DNA from: Streptomonospora mangrovi | Lineage (GTDB): Bacteria > Actinomycetota > Actinomycetes > Streptosporangiales > Streptosporangiaceae | DNA: 62,158 nucleotides | Assembly: GCF_027604915.1 (NCBI RefSeq) | Contig: NZ_JAJAQC010000021.1 | Span: forward strand, 1 to 62,158 | Direction: 5' to 3' | Shown: one piece after another, positions 47,080 to 54,907 of the stretch | Position numbering within the stretch: the first letter of the stretch is position 1 | Layout of the letters: each line of letters begins with the position of its first letter | Program-made: the position numbers and the translations under genes | The notes under the pieces: model-generated | Database searches by the model: none | What the model saw: the letters and a program-made list of their open reading frames with translations, nothing else | Told to the model about the DNA's origin: nothing

Positions 47080-47330
47080 ACCACCCCGGCCGTCCGCCCC
47101 GCTGACCGGTGACCGCCTGCCGGGCCACCCGCTGCCGTTGGTGCCCCGTCGTCACCTTGGCACCCGCCCCGCTGTCCGGTGACCGCCCGCCCTGGCCGCC
47201 CGCTGCCGTCGCCGCCCCCGTCGCCCCCTCCGCCATCCGTCCCGCGACTCGATCGCCGCCTGCCCGGACCATCCGCCGCCGTCGGCGCCCCGTCGCCACC
47301 CTCACCATCCACCCCACCGATCGGAAAACG
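47018..47330 (+). repeat. degenerate 70-81-bp repeats, right of copy 2
   Basis: About four units can be aligned by eye, starting near 47018, 47099, 47169 and 47242, each opening with a CTGACCGGTGACCGC-like stretch and containing CCGCTGCCGTCG. They belong to the same family as the 71-bp units left of the core but run in the opposite direction. Confidence 0.6.
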
Positions 47331-47657
47331 CTTACCTCGCCTCGCACTCAGGACCTTGGTCACGTGTTGGCGGGCAGGTGTGTGACGCGTACCGCATCGC
47401 CCGCGCGCGCGGCGTATCAGTGTGGTCAAGGCAAAGACCGAATCCTGTATCGCCTACTGTTGTGCCGCTAGTGTTGACCGCAGCGGATTACCCCCGTGCG
47501 ACGCACCGGCGCGTGCGGCGGGGGCGAACCCGGCCCCGGCCCGCCGAGCGGGCGCGGTCGGCGATCCGGCGCGCAGCGCTTCCGAACCAGGGAGCTGGGC
47601 GGCGAGTGAGCGGATTTTCTGCGGCGCGCAGCGCCCCCCCGGCGAGTATCGAGGAGC

Positions 47658-48014
47658 ATGACTGTGGCATCGGATATCCCGGTGCGGGCCGAGGGCGACG
47701 TGGTCGTCGTCTCGCCCGCGGGCGAACTGGACGCCGTGACGTCCCCGGGGCTGGCCGACGTGCTGAACGACATTCTCGGCGACCCCGACTCCTACCGGGG
47801 CGTCGTAATCGACCTCTCCCAGGTGACCTTCTGCGACTCCCGCTGCATCGGCGTGCTGGTGTCGTCCTTCCGGCAGGCCCGCGACAAGGGCATCGGGCTG
47901 GCCCTGTCGGCGCCCCAGCGCACGGTGCTGCGGCTGTTCATGATCGCCGGGATCGACCAGGTCATCCCTATCGAGGAGGACACCGGCCACGCGGTGGAGT
48001 CGGTCCTGGCGTGA
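47658..48014 (+). CDS. STAS domain anti-sigma factor antagonist
   Basis: 118 residues, a single STAS domain of the SpoIIAA/RsbV type. It binds an anti-sigma factor when unphosphorylated and so frees a sigma factor. Seen: EGDVVVVSPAGELDAVTSPGL (12-32) and the loop around the regulatory serine, FCDSRCIGVLVSS, with Ser61. The ATG at 47658 has GAGGAG only one base upstream, while an in-frame GTG at 47664 is seven bases away, so translation may begin there. It is convergent with an RsbA-like protein that has the matching kinase fold. Confidence 0.92.
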   Translation: MTVASDIPVRAEGDVVVVSPAGELDAVTSPGLADVLNDILGDPDSYRGVVIDLSQVTFCDSRCIGVLVSSFRQARDKGIGLALSAPQRTVLRLFMIAGIDQVIPIEEDTGHAVESVLA

Positions 48015-48048
48015 GGTGACCCGCGCGCGGAGCCGCCGGTTCCGGCGC

Positions 48049-48112
48049 GCCCGAGCACCCAAGAGCCCGAGCACCCAAGCGCCCGCGCACCCAAACACCC
48101 GAGCACGTCCCG
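48049..48112. repeat. 16-bp degenerate tandem repeat
   Basis: Units of the type GCCCGAGCACCCAAGA occur about three and a half times at 48049, 48065, 48081 and 48097, in the gap between the convergent STAS and RsbA-like genes. Confidence 0.75.
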
Positions 48113-48164
48113 CCCCGGCTCCGCCCCTCTCGGCTCGCCCCCTCGGGGCTCAGCCGCCCCCGGC

Positions 48165-49127
48165 TCAGCCGCGCAGGTGCAGCCGGATCAGCGTCCCCCC
48201 CGCGGCCGCGCTGATCTCCATGAAGTCGCAGAGCTGGCGGGTGATCCACAGGCCGTAGCCGCGCGGGCTGTAGGGGTCGGCGGGGTGGTAGCCGCTGAGC
48301 GGGTCGCGCAGCTCGCCGCCGTGGTCCAGGACGTCGCACACCACCCACCCCGGTCTGCGCCACAGCGCCACGGTGCCCGACCCGCCGCCGTGCTCGACCA
48401 CGTTGGCGGCCAGCTCGTTCACGGCCAGGACCAGGTCGTCGCGCCGCTCGCGGGGTACCGCGGCATCGGCGGCGAGTTCGGCGAAGCGGCCGCGCAGGGC
48501 GCCCAGGTCGGCGGTGATGGCCATGCGCAGCGCCGCGCCGCTGGGCGCGGGCAGCGGGCGGCGGACGTCGGCGGCGTTGAAGACGGCGGGGTCGGTGTAG
48601 TCGGGGCTGGCCACCTCCCGCTCGGGGGTGAGCAGCACCGGGTGGGTGCGGCGCACGGTGCGCAGCACCACCTCGGGCAGGCCCCGGGTATCGTGCAGGC
48701 ACAGCATGCCCAGCCGGGTCTCGGCCAGGGCGGCCCCCAGCGCGGAGTCCAGCCGGTGCCACTCGCGCAGCGGCATGGGCTCGCTCACCGGCAGCGGGGG
48801 CTCGCCCACCACCAACACCCGGCGGGGGTGCTCGGCGCGCGCCCGCCGGTGCAGCACGGCCAAGGTGCGGCCGGGGGCGTCGTAGAACCCGGCGTGCCCG
48901 GCCACGTGCACGCGGGCCGCGTCGGCGGCGCCCAGCTCGGCCAGCAGGACGTCGCGCGTGGAGTCCGAAGCGGCCAGCACCGTGTGCTCGCCCCGCTCCA
49001 GCGCGGAGCGCAGGCGGGGCACCACGGTGCGGCGCAGGTGCTCGGCGGAGTCGAACAGCACGGCGTGGTGCTCGAACCCCCTGAGATCGTCGCGGTCCAG
49101 CCGCGCGGACTCCACGTGCGACGTCAT
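48165..49127 (-). CDS. RsbA-like anti-sigma regulator (MEDS + ATPase domains)
   Basis: 320 residues from the ATG at 49127. An N-terminal MEDS sensor-type domain (about 10-165: GFEHHAVLFDSAEHLRRTVV, then MLCLHDTRGLPE) is joined to an RsbW-like serine kinase/ATPase domain (about 195-315: VNELAANVVEHGGG as N-box and YGLWITRQLCD as G-box). Such proteins bind sigma factors or phosphorylate STAS antagonists. The STAS protein encoded 150 bases away in convergent orientation is the obvious candidate partner. No sigma factor gene lies in the window. Confidence 0.88.
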   Translation of the reverse strand: MTSHVESARLDRDDLRGFEHHAVLFDSAEHLRRTVVPRLRSALERGEHTVLAASDSTRDVLLAELGAADAARVHVAGHAGFYDAPGRTLAVLHRRARAEHPRRVLVVGEPPLPVSEPMPLREWHRLDSALGAALAETRLGMLCLHDTRGLPEVVLRTVRRTHPVLLTPEREVASPDYTDPAVFNAADVRRPLPAPSGAALRMAITADLGALRGRFAELAADAAVPRERRDDLVLAVNELAANVVEHGGGSGTVALWRRPGWVVCDVLDHGGELRDPLSGYHPADPYSPRGYGLWITRQLCDFMEISAAAGGTLIRLHLRG

Positions 49128-49262
49128 AACCTCACCCCGGGCCACCCTCCCAGCCGGGACGCGCGGTGGCGCCGCCGGCTGCTGCGTCTGGTCGGACTGC
49201 TTCGGCCCCAGCGGTGGACCGGGGCGCCCGCCCTGGCCCGGCGCCGTCCGCCGGAACGGACT

Positions 49263-50507
49263 CTAGTCGGCATCGGCGCCGGCCGCGCGGGGCAGTTCGG
49301 CCTCGCGCTCGGGGCACACGCGCCGGTACACCTGCTCGGTCTCGCCGGCCACGCGCTCCCAGGCGTAGCGGGAGGCCGCGCGGTCCACGCCGGCGATCCC
49401 GTAGGCCGTGGACATCGTGGGCTCGCCCAGCATCGTCCGCACGGCGCGGGCGATGGCGTCGGGCCGCGAGGCACGCAGCAGGGTGCCGGTGGTGCCGTGC
49501 ACCACGGCGTGGGCCGCGCTGCCGGTGCCGCGGGCGATCACCGGCAGGCCGCAGGCCATGGCCTCGACCACCGCACCGCCGTAGGGCTCGTAGGCGGCCC
49601 CGGAGACGAAGACGTCGGCCGAGCGCAGCAGGCGCGGCAGCTCCTTGCGGGACAGCGGGCCGGTCAGGGCGACGCGGTCCTCGACCCCGGCCTCCTTGGC
49701 GTGCAGCTCCAGGCGGCGGGCGTCTTCGTTGAGGGGGACCTCGACCTGCGCCGGGCCTGCGACGACGGTCAGTTCGGCCTCGGGCAGCCGGCGCAGCGCG
49801 TCGATCAGCACCTCGGCGCCGCCGTGGGAGAGGTCGGCGACGGTGACGACGCGGGTCCGCCCCTTCTTGCGCGGGCTCCAGGTCTCGGCCGTGGTGGCGC
49901 CCTCGGGGCTGAACTGGTCGGCGTCGACGCCGAAGGGCACCACGCTCACGCGGTTGCGCGGCACGCCCATGCGGGCGAGCTCGAAGCGCTGGTCGTCGGA
50001 GTTGACCACCACCGCGTCGGCGCGGCCGGCGACGGCGGCCTCGATGCGGGCGCGGTCGGGGCGGGCGGCCAGCCCCGCGCGGCGCTCGGCGACGTTGAGG
50101 GAGTGGAAGGTCTGCACGACCGGCAGCGGCTCGGGGGTGTCGACCCCGCTGGCGGCGGTGATCGCCGCCAGGCCGCTGGTCCAGCCGACGGCGTGGAGGA
50201 CGTCGGGGGTGTCCTCGGCGATCCGCTCGGACAGCAACGCCGCGAAGGCGCCGGTGTGCTCGGCGGCGTTGTCCTCCGACAGGGGCCGGGCGGGGCCGGC
50301 GGCCAGGTGCTCGACGTTCACGCCGCGCCCCATGCGGGCGCGCTCGGGCTGCTCGGGGTCCTGGCGGCGGACGTAGACGGTGACGCGGTGGCCGAGCTTG
50401 GCCAGGTGGCGGGACAGCGCGGCGATGTGGACGCTGTCGGCGCCGGAGGGCTCGCCCTTGTGGGCGGGGAGCGGGTTGGCGTGCTCTACGACCATGGCGA
50501 TCTTCAC
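49263..50507 (-). CDS. glycosyltransferase family 4-type protein
   Basis: 414 residues from the GTG at 50507, chosen because TGAGGAG lies six bases upstream. GT-B fold: N-terminal acceptor domain starting VKIAMVVEHANPL with GADSVHIAALSRHLAKLGH, and a C-terminal nucleotide-sugar domain with VADLSHGGAEVLIDALRRL, ALTGPLSRKELPRLLRSADVF and the EPYGGAVVEAMACGLPVIA motif whose Glu residues bind the donor sugar. It resembles actinobacterial trehalose-, MshA- or glycolipid-type transferases, but the acceptor cannot be told. It stands alone. Confidence 0.88.
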   Translation of the reverse strand: MKIAMVVEHANPLPAHKGEPSGADSVHIAALSRHLAKLGHRVTVYVRRQDPEQPERARMGRGVNVEHLAAGPARPLSEDNAAEHTGAFAALLSERIAEDTPDVLHAVGWTSGLAAITAASGVDTPEPLPVVQTFHSLNVAERRAGLAARPDRARIEAAVAGRADAVVVNSDDQRFELARMGVPRNRVSVVPFGVDADQFSPEGATTAETWSPRKKGRTRVVTVADLSHGGAEVLIDALRRLPEAELTVVAGPAQVEVPLNEDARRLELHAKEAGVEDRVALTGPLSRKELPRLLRSADVFVSGAAYEPYGGAVVEAMACGLPVIARGTGSAAHAVVHGTTGTLLRASRPDAIARAVRTMLGEPTMSTAYGIAGVDRAASRYAWERVAGETEQVYRRVCPEREAELPRAAGADAD

Positions 50508-51095
50508 GTGTGGCTCCTCATGGCGAGACGACGACCCGGAACGAAGGCGGGTGCTGGGCCGATGGCGTGCGGTGCCGCGCCGGGCGCGGCGGAGCCGGCA
50601 TGCGCGGCGCGGGGGAGCGGCGCCGTCCGCCGCGGGGCGCGGCGGAGCGAGCGGCACCGGACACCGGGCACGCGGCGGGAGGGGGTGGAAGAGGGGAGTC
50701 GGTACTCCGCGGGGAGTGGCTGCTCCGGATAAGAAAAAAGCTGGGCCAGACGCATGTGAATCACACCTTGAGCGTTCGCGGGAGGAAACGAAAAAGCGCT
50801 CGCAAGTCCGCGGACACCAAAGGGTGGCCCGGCGCGAGCGCGCGAACGTCGGTGTGTCTGCGTCTTAGACACCCAACGCGACTGATTGTGCCAGACACCG
50901 GGCGGCGGCACAACCCCCGGTCCACGTGCGCCGACGCCGCCGCCCGCCGCCGCGCGGAGTTTGGCCCCCATCGGCAGGGGCAGGGTGGGCGCAAGGCGAA
51001 CGGCGGATGAACGGCGAACACGGGCGCTCAACCGCCGTGTCGCGACACCGCACAGGTCCGCGGCCGTGCGGCCCGGACCGGAGACGGAGGCCCAC
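50508..51095. promoter_or_regulatory. divergent intergenic region, glycosyltransferase and SDR-like gene
   Basis: 588 bases. AT-rich patches at 50728-50770 and 50865-50890 contain TGTGAATCACA (50755-50765, inverted repeat TGTGA/TCACA) and GTGTCTGCGTCTTAGACAC (50851-50869, a 6-bp hairpin with 7-base loop). Both are operator- or RNA-like. No gene is convincing. Confidence 0.45.
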
Positions 51096-51935
51096 ATGAC
51101 CGCGCGGCCACCCCGGCAACGAGCCCCGGCACCCCACGCGCGGGCCGGCCCCCGCGAGCCCGGCGACCCCCTGCCCGGCTACACCGGCACCGGGCGGCTG
51201 GCCGGGCGCCGCGCCCTGGTGGTGGGCGGCGTCTGGGGCGGCGGACCGGGGCGGGCCGTGGCCACGGCCCTGGCCAAGGAGGGCTGCGCGGCGGTGGCCG
51301 TGGCCGACCGCGCGCCCGGCGGGCGCGGACCGGGCGCGGGCGCCGTGCCCGCGGAGGGGCCGGGCGACGACCCCCTCCGCGCGCTGGCCCGCCAGTTGTC
51401 GTCCCTGGGGGCGTGGGCGCTGCCGATCCACTGCGACCCCGGCACCGAGCGCGACGTGCGCGCCGCCGCCGCCCACACCCTGCTGGAGTTCGGCTCGGTG
51501 GACGTGGTGGTGGTGTGCGAGGGCGCCCCCGAGCCCTCCGGCCCCGCCGGCGCCGTGCCCTCCGCGCGCGCGGCGGCGCGCGAGAGCCTGCTGGCGCGCG
51601 GCCTGCGGCTGGTGCGCGGCGTGCGGTCGCTGCTGGGCGAGGGCGCGGCGGCGGTGGTGCTGGCCGAACCGGTCCTGGCCGAGCCGGGGCGCTCCCGGCC
51701 GGCCGGCGCCGAGGCGGGCGCCGGCACCGCGATCACGGTGAACGGGGGCGCCCGCGCGGCGCGCCGCGCCGCCGCCGAGGACGCCCGGCGCGGCGGCGTG
51801 CGGCTCAGCGGGCTGCTGGCCGGGCGCCGCGACACCGACGCGGAGGTGGCGGCGGCGGTGGTGCGGCTGGCCGCCGGCGCGGTCCGCAGCGGCGACGTGG
51901 TGGAAGTGGCGCAGGTGCTCCGCGCCTCCGTCTGA
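51096..51935 (+). CDS. SDR-like protein lacking the catalytic motif
   Basis: 279 residues from the ATG at 51096 (GGAGG six bases upstream). The first part follows the short-chain dehydrogenase pattern: RRALVVGGVWGGGPGRAVAT near residue 40 (a TGxxxGxG-like loop), a second strand VAVADRAPGG, and VDVVVVCEGAPEP in place of the NAG motif. The later catalytic Ser and the YxxxK pair are not found; the corresponding region reads TAITVNGGARAARRAAAEDA. It may be a pseudoenzyme that binds a nucleotide or a partner, or a strongly diverged SDR. Ala/Arg/Gly content is extreme. Real gene status rests on the ribosome binding site and the SDR-like layout. Confidence 0.65.
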   Translation: MTARPPRQRAPAPHARAGPREPGDPLPGYTGTGRLAGRRALVVGGVWGGGPGRAVATALAKEGCAAVAVADRAPGGRGPGAGAVPAEGPGDDPLRALARQLSSLGAWALPIHCDPGTERDVRAAAAHTLLEFGSVDVVVVCEGAPEPSGPAGAVPSARAAARESLLARGLRLVRGVRSLLGEGAAAVVLAEPVLAEPGRSRPAGAEAGAGTAITVNGGARAARRAAAEDARRGGVRLSGLLAGRRDTDAEVAAAVVRLAAGAVRSGDVVEVAQVLRASV

Positions 51936-52199
51936 CCGAAAACAACGGAAACGGCGGTGGGGAGTGGCCGGAGCGGGCGGATACTCGCCTCCGGAGCCGA
52001 GGAAACCGTACTTTGGAGGCGGGAACCGGAACAGGAACTGCGTATGGGGGCGATTTCCGCCATGATGTACGCGGATTTTGACCACGATCAGCGGTCCCCC
52101 GATACGGTTGCTTGATCAACGCGCCTTGGCCGCGGTCCGGCTTGGCGCCGCTTGGGACTGTTCGGCAGGTACTGCCGTTGAAACAGGAGGTTAGGGCGC

Positions 52200-52961
52200 A
52201 TGGGTGTCGCCGGCGGGGAAGTCACTGTCACAGCCCTCACGCACCGGGGCGCTGTTCGCTCGGCCAACGAGGACGCCGTGGTCATGGGTGCGCTCACCAT
52301 CGCCAGCGCCAACATGACGATGCCGGTGCGCTGCGTCCTGCCGCTCACCGAACCGGTGGTGATCGCCGTCGCCGACGGCCTGGGCGGCCACGCTGCGGGT
52401 GAGATCGCCTCCGAGCACGCCGTGCACCGCATGGCCGAGATGAGCCCGCGCCTGCTCAGCCCCGACGACGTCGACGTGCTGCTGAAGAACATCGACGAGG
52501 AGATCAAGGACCACGCCAACCAGCACACCGAGTTCTCCGGCATGGGCACCACGGTCGCCGGGCTGCTGCTCAACGGCGACGGCAACTTCTGGTTCAACGT
52601 GGGCGACTCCCGCACCTACCGGCTGGAGGGCACCCGGCTGCGCCAGCTCTCCCAGGACGACTCCCCGCCGCTGCCGCCCTCCGACGACGGCAAGCCGGTG
52701 ACCACCAACTTCATCACTCAGTCGCTGGGCGGCAGCGGCAGCACCGCGATGGTGCCCCACGTCGGCCGCGACCACGAGCCCGACCCCGGCACGTGGCTGA
52801 TGTGCAGCGACGGCCTGAGCGACCTGGTGGCGCTGGAGGACATGGAGCGCATCATCGCCGAGGCCGGCAGCGACGAGGCCGCCGTGCACGCCCTGTGGCA
52901 GGCGGCCATGGACGCCTCGGGCCGCGACAACATCAGCATCCTGCTGGCCCGCCGCATGTAG
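52200..52961 (+). CDS. PP2C family serine/threonine phosphatase
   Basis: 253 residues, a metal-dependent protein phosphatase (PPM). Seen, in order: VRSANEDAV near residue 20, IAVADGLGGHAAGEIAS near 60 with the metal-binding Asp-Gly, GMGTTVAGLLL near 115, VGDSRTYRLEG near 138, SDGLSDLV near 203, and the last metal-binding Asp in GRDNISILLA. All expected acidic residues are present. No membrane or sensor domain is attached. The ATG has AGGAGG eight bases upstream. It probably reverses Hanks-type kinase phosphorylation, but no such kinase is in the window. A strong terminator follows. Confidence 0.93.
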   Translation: MGVAGGEVTVTALTHRGAVRSANEDAVVMGALTIASANMTMPVRCVLPLTEPVVIAVADGLGGHAAGEIASEHAVHRMAEMSPRLLSPDDVDVLLKNIDEEIKDHANQHTEFSGMGTTVAGLLLNGDGNFWFNVGDSRTYRLEGTRLRQLSQDDSPPLPPSDDGKPVTTNFITQSLGGSGSTAMVPHVGRDHEPDPGTWLMCSDGLSDLVALEDMERIIAEAGSDEAAVHALWQAAMDASGRDNISILLARRM

Positions 52962-52969
52962 CCGGCCCC

Positions 52970-53028
52970 CGCGCATACGAACGGCGGCCCTCGGAGCAGC
53001 GCTCCGGGGGCCGCCGTTCGTATGCGCG
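52970..53028. terminator. bidirectional terminator hairpin
   Basis: A stem of about 26 bp (CGCGCATACGAACGGCGGCC ... and its complement, one mismatch/bulge) with an AGC loop fills the gap between the convergent PP2C and CopC-like genes. Confidence 0.85.
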
Positions 53029-53051
53029 TCTGTGTGGGCCGTGTGCGCGGG

Positions 53052-53714
53052 TCAGCCCTGGGCCGGGGGGCCGGGGCGGCGGCGCATGCGCACGAGCAGG
53101 ATGACGATCAGCGCCACGATCGCGATGCCGCCGACCACGGCGCCCACCGGCCCGAAGGTCGACAGGGGGTCGGCGGACTCCGTCGCGGCCGGGGACTCCT
53201 CGGCGGGTGCGGAGGAGCCGGTGGAGTCGTCCTCCGGCGCGGCCGCCGTGTCCTCCGCCGAGGGGCTGGGCTCGGGCACGGCCTCCTCGGAGAGGGTGAA
53301 GGTGAGGTCGTCCTCCAGGATGTGGCCGTCGGCGGAGACGATCCGGTAGGCCACGGTGTACTCGCCGGCGGTGTCGAGTTCGCCCAGCGGCACCGACGCC
53401 TCGGCGCCGTCGACGGTGACCTCGCCGTCCTGGTAGGTCCGGCCGTCCTGCGGGCCGGTCACCACGATCGCGTTGGCGCCCTCGCCGACGTCGGCGTTGA
53501 AGGTGAGCACCACCTCCTCTGGGGCGGTGTCCAGCTCGGCCTCGTCCTTGGGAGAGGAGTCGATGAGCGTGTTGTGCGCCAGGGCGGCGGGCGCGGCGCC
53601 GACACCGAGTACGGCGGCGGCGCCCAGGGCCGAGGCGAGCACGGCCAGGCGGCGCGCGGCGCGGCGCCGGGGCGCGGACGCGAGGGCGGGGGCGGGCGGG
53701 ACGGCGGGGTTCAT
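53052..53714 (-). CDS. CopC domain protein with C-terminal membrane anchor
   Basis: 220 residues from the ATG at 53714. Signal peptide (about 15-47, ending PAALA) followed at once by a His (HNTLIDSSPKDEAELDTAPE), the N-terminal copper ligand of CopC-type beta sandwiches. The second conserved copper-site region, YRIVSADGHILEDDLTFTL, is near residue 125. An acidic Ser/Pro/Glu spacer leads to one membrane helix (about 190-212) and a basic tail. It binds copper outside the membrane or delivers it; no YcnJ/CopD partner is adjacent. The frame extends upstream, but AGGTGA precedes this start. Confidence 0.88.
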   Translation of the reverse strand: MNPAVPPAPALASAPRRRAARRLAVLASALGAAAVLGVGAAPAALAHNTLIDSSPKDEAELDTAPEEVVLTFNADVGEGANAIVVTGPQDGRTYQDGEVTVDGAEASVPLGELDTAGEYTVAYRIVSADGHILEDDLTFTLSEEAVPEPSPSAEDTAAAPEDDSTGSSAPAEESPAATESADPLSTFGPVGAVVGGIAIVALIVILLVRMRRRPGPPAQG

Positions 53715-53962
53715 CGGGTCGGTCACCTTCCGGGCGGGGGTGTGCGGCCCGTCCGGCGCGGGCGGGCGCACACCGGTGGCTCCCCGTGCGGCGCGCGGCC
53801 GTGGGCGGGGCGGTGTTCGGATGCGGCGCGGGGGCGCTCAGAGCGGGCGGAGCACGGTCGGGACGGCGGCGCGCCGCCGCTCCGGCGCGCGCGGCGCCGC
53901 ACCAGTCCGAACCTAACCGAGCCGTGCGCCCCGGTGCACGCCGCACCCCGGGCGGGCGGCGG

Positions 53963-54229
53963 TCAGGATGCGGCGGGCAGCAGGTCGCGGCGCAGGTAGC
54001 GGCGGTCCTCGGGCGTGGTGCCGCCCCAGACGCCGTGGGGTTCGCCCGCGCGCAGCGCCCAGTCCAGGCACTCCTGGCGCACCCGGCACGTGCGGCACAC
54101 GGCCTTGGCCAGTTCGGCGTCGGCGCGCCCGGGCCCGGTGGTGCTGACGGGGAAGAAAAGCTCGGGGTCGTACTGGCGGCACGCGCCCTGCTCGACCCAG
54201 TCCTCGCTCTCGTGGTAAAGGCGGTTCAC
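53963..54229 (-). CDS. WhiB family iron-sulfur transcriptional regulator
   Basis: 88 residues. Cysteines at 17, 45, 48 and 54 (ACRQYDPELFFPV, then VCRTCRVRQECLDWAL) form the 4Fe-4S site, and GVWGG at 66-70 is the turn that contacts the sigma factor and DNA. A short basic C-terminus follows. The size matches small Wbl proteins such as WhiB1/WblE. The GTG start has GGAGG six bases upstream. The likely promoter, 110 bases upstream, carries a 14-bp palindrome. It is divergent from the ectoine genes, with which it shares the intergenic region. Confidence 0.95.
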   Translation of the reverse strand: MNRLYHESEDWVEQGACRQYDPELFFPVSTTGPGRADAELAKAVCRTCRVRQECLDWALRAGEPHGVWGGTTPEDRRYLRRDLLPAAS

Positions 54230-54349
54230 CAGGAGCCTCCGTTCCCTGGCCGGTCCGCTCGGCGCGGGGCGGAGGCCGCGGCCGCGCGAGGGACGAGATG
54301 TGGTCGCGGCTCGGCCGGGGTCCGGCTCCTTCGCCGCTGATGCGACCTA

Positions 54350-54363
54350 TCGTAGTACTACGA
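54350..54363. promoter_or_regulatory. palindrome TCGTAGTACTACGA upstream of whiB
   Basis: A perfect 14-bp palindrome is followed four bases later by a related half, TCGTACTAC (54368-54376). On the minus strand the left edge reads TACGAT, a possible whiB -10 box, so the palindrome would overlap the promoter. Confidence 0.55.
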
Positions 54364-54893
54364 GCGGTCGTACTACAGGGAGTCTGCCAAAATTCGGAGC
54401 ACCGGATCAACCCGGCGGTCCTGGTGAGGGGCCGCGCCCGGGGCGGGTGCGGGGCGGGGCGGATGTGCCGCGTTCGCCATGGTCGCGGCGCCGCTACCCC
54501 GAAACCGCCGGAACTCCCGCCCGTGCGGGCGCGGGTTTCGGGCCTGCGTCACCCAGGGTTTATGTCGCCTGGTGGGAATGTCGCGAGGATTCACCCGAAT
54601 TGGTGTGATGTAAGACACCCTTAAGATTCCCTGGGCCTACCCCTATGTTTGGCTGTTGCCACGCAGGTCGCCCGTGTGAGACGCTCCGCCCACGGCCGCG
54701 CCGCGCCCCCGCCGCGAGGGGGCGGAACCCCCTGGTGGCACCCGCGTGTCGCGCACCCCCGCCGCGCCGCCCCCGGCCCCCGCGCCGACCACCCAAGGTG
54801 ACGGCCCCCGGCCAAATCCACGGACCTACCCGGCGCAACATGGCTGAAACATTTGCGGCGAATCTGCGGAAATCGCTGCTCAGGAACGTTCGC

Positions 54894-54907
54894 TATGTTC
54901 CGACAAC
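54894..54907 (+). promoter_or_regulatory. putative -10 element and leaderless start of ectA
   Basis: TATGTT at 54894-54899 lies eight bases before the GTG at 54908, with no ribosome binding site. It sits between inverted arms GGAAC (54883-54887) and GTTCC (54897-54901). Confidence 0.4.

Larger units (their letters stand above)
46242..47657. other. 1.4-kb intergenic region holding repeat copy 2
   Basis: No supported gene. 46252-46310 is a short CTGGTC-type simple repeat. 46318-47330 is the composite dispersed repeat. 47331-47657 is an ordinary GC-rich region with an AT-richer patch at about 47420-47475 that may carry the promoter of the STAS gene. Confidence 0.55.
54230..54907. promoter_or_regulatory. 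678-bp divergent region, whiB and ectABCD
   Basis: No gene is supported. Features seen: the palindromic cluster at 54350-54378 near the probable whiB promoter; a sigma-70-like pair TTGGTG (54600-54605), 16 bases, TAAGAT (54622-54627) on the plus strand; and TATGTT (54894-54899) just before the ectA start. If the upstream pair is used, ectA would have a leader of about 270 bases in addition to a leaderless transcript. Confidence 0.5.
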
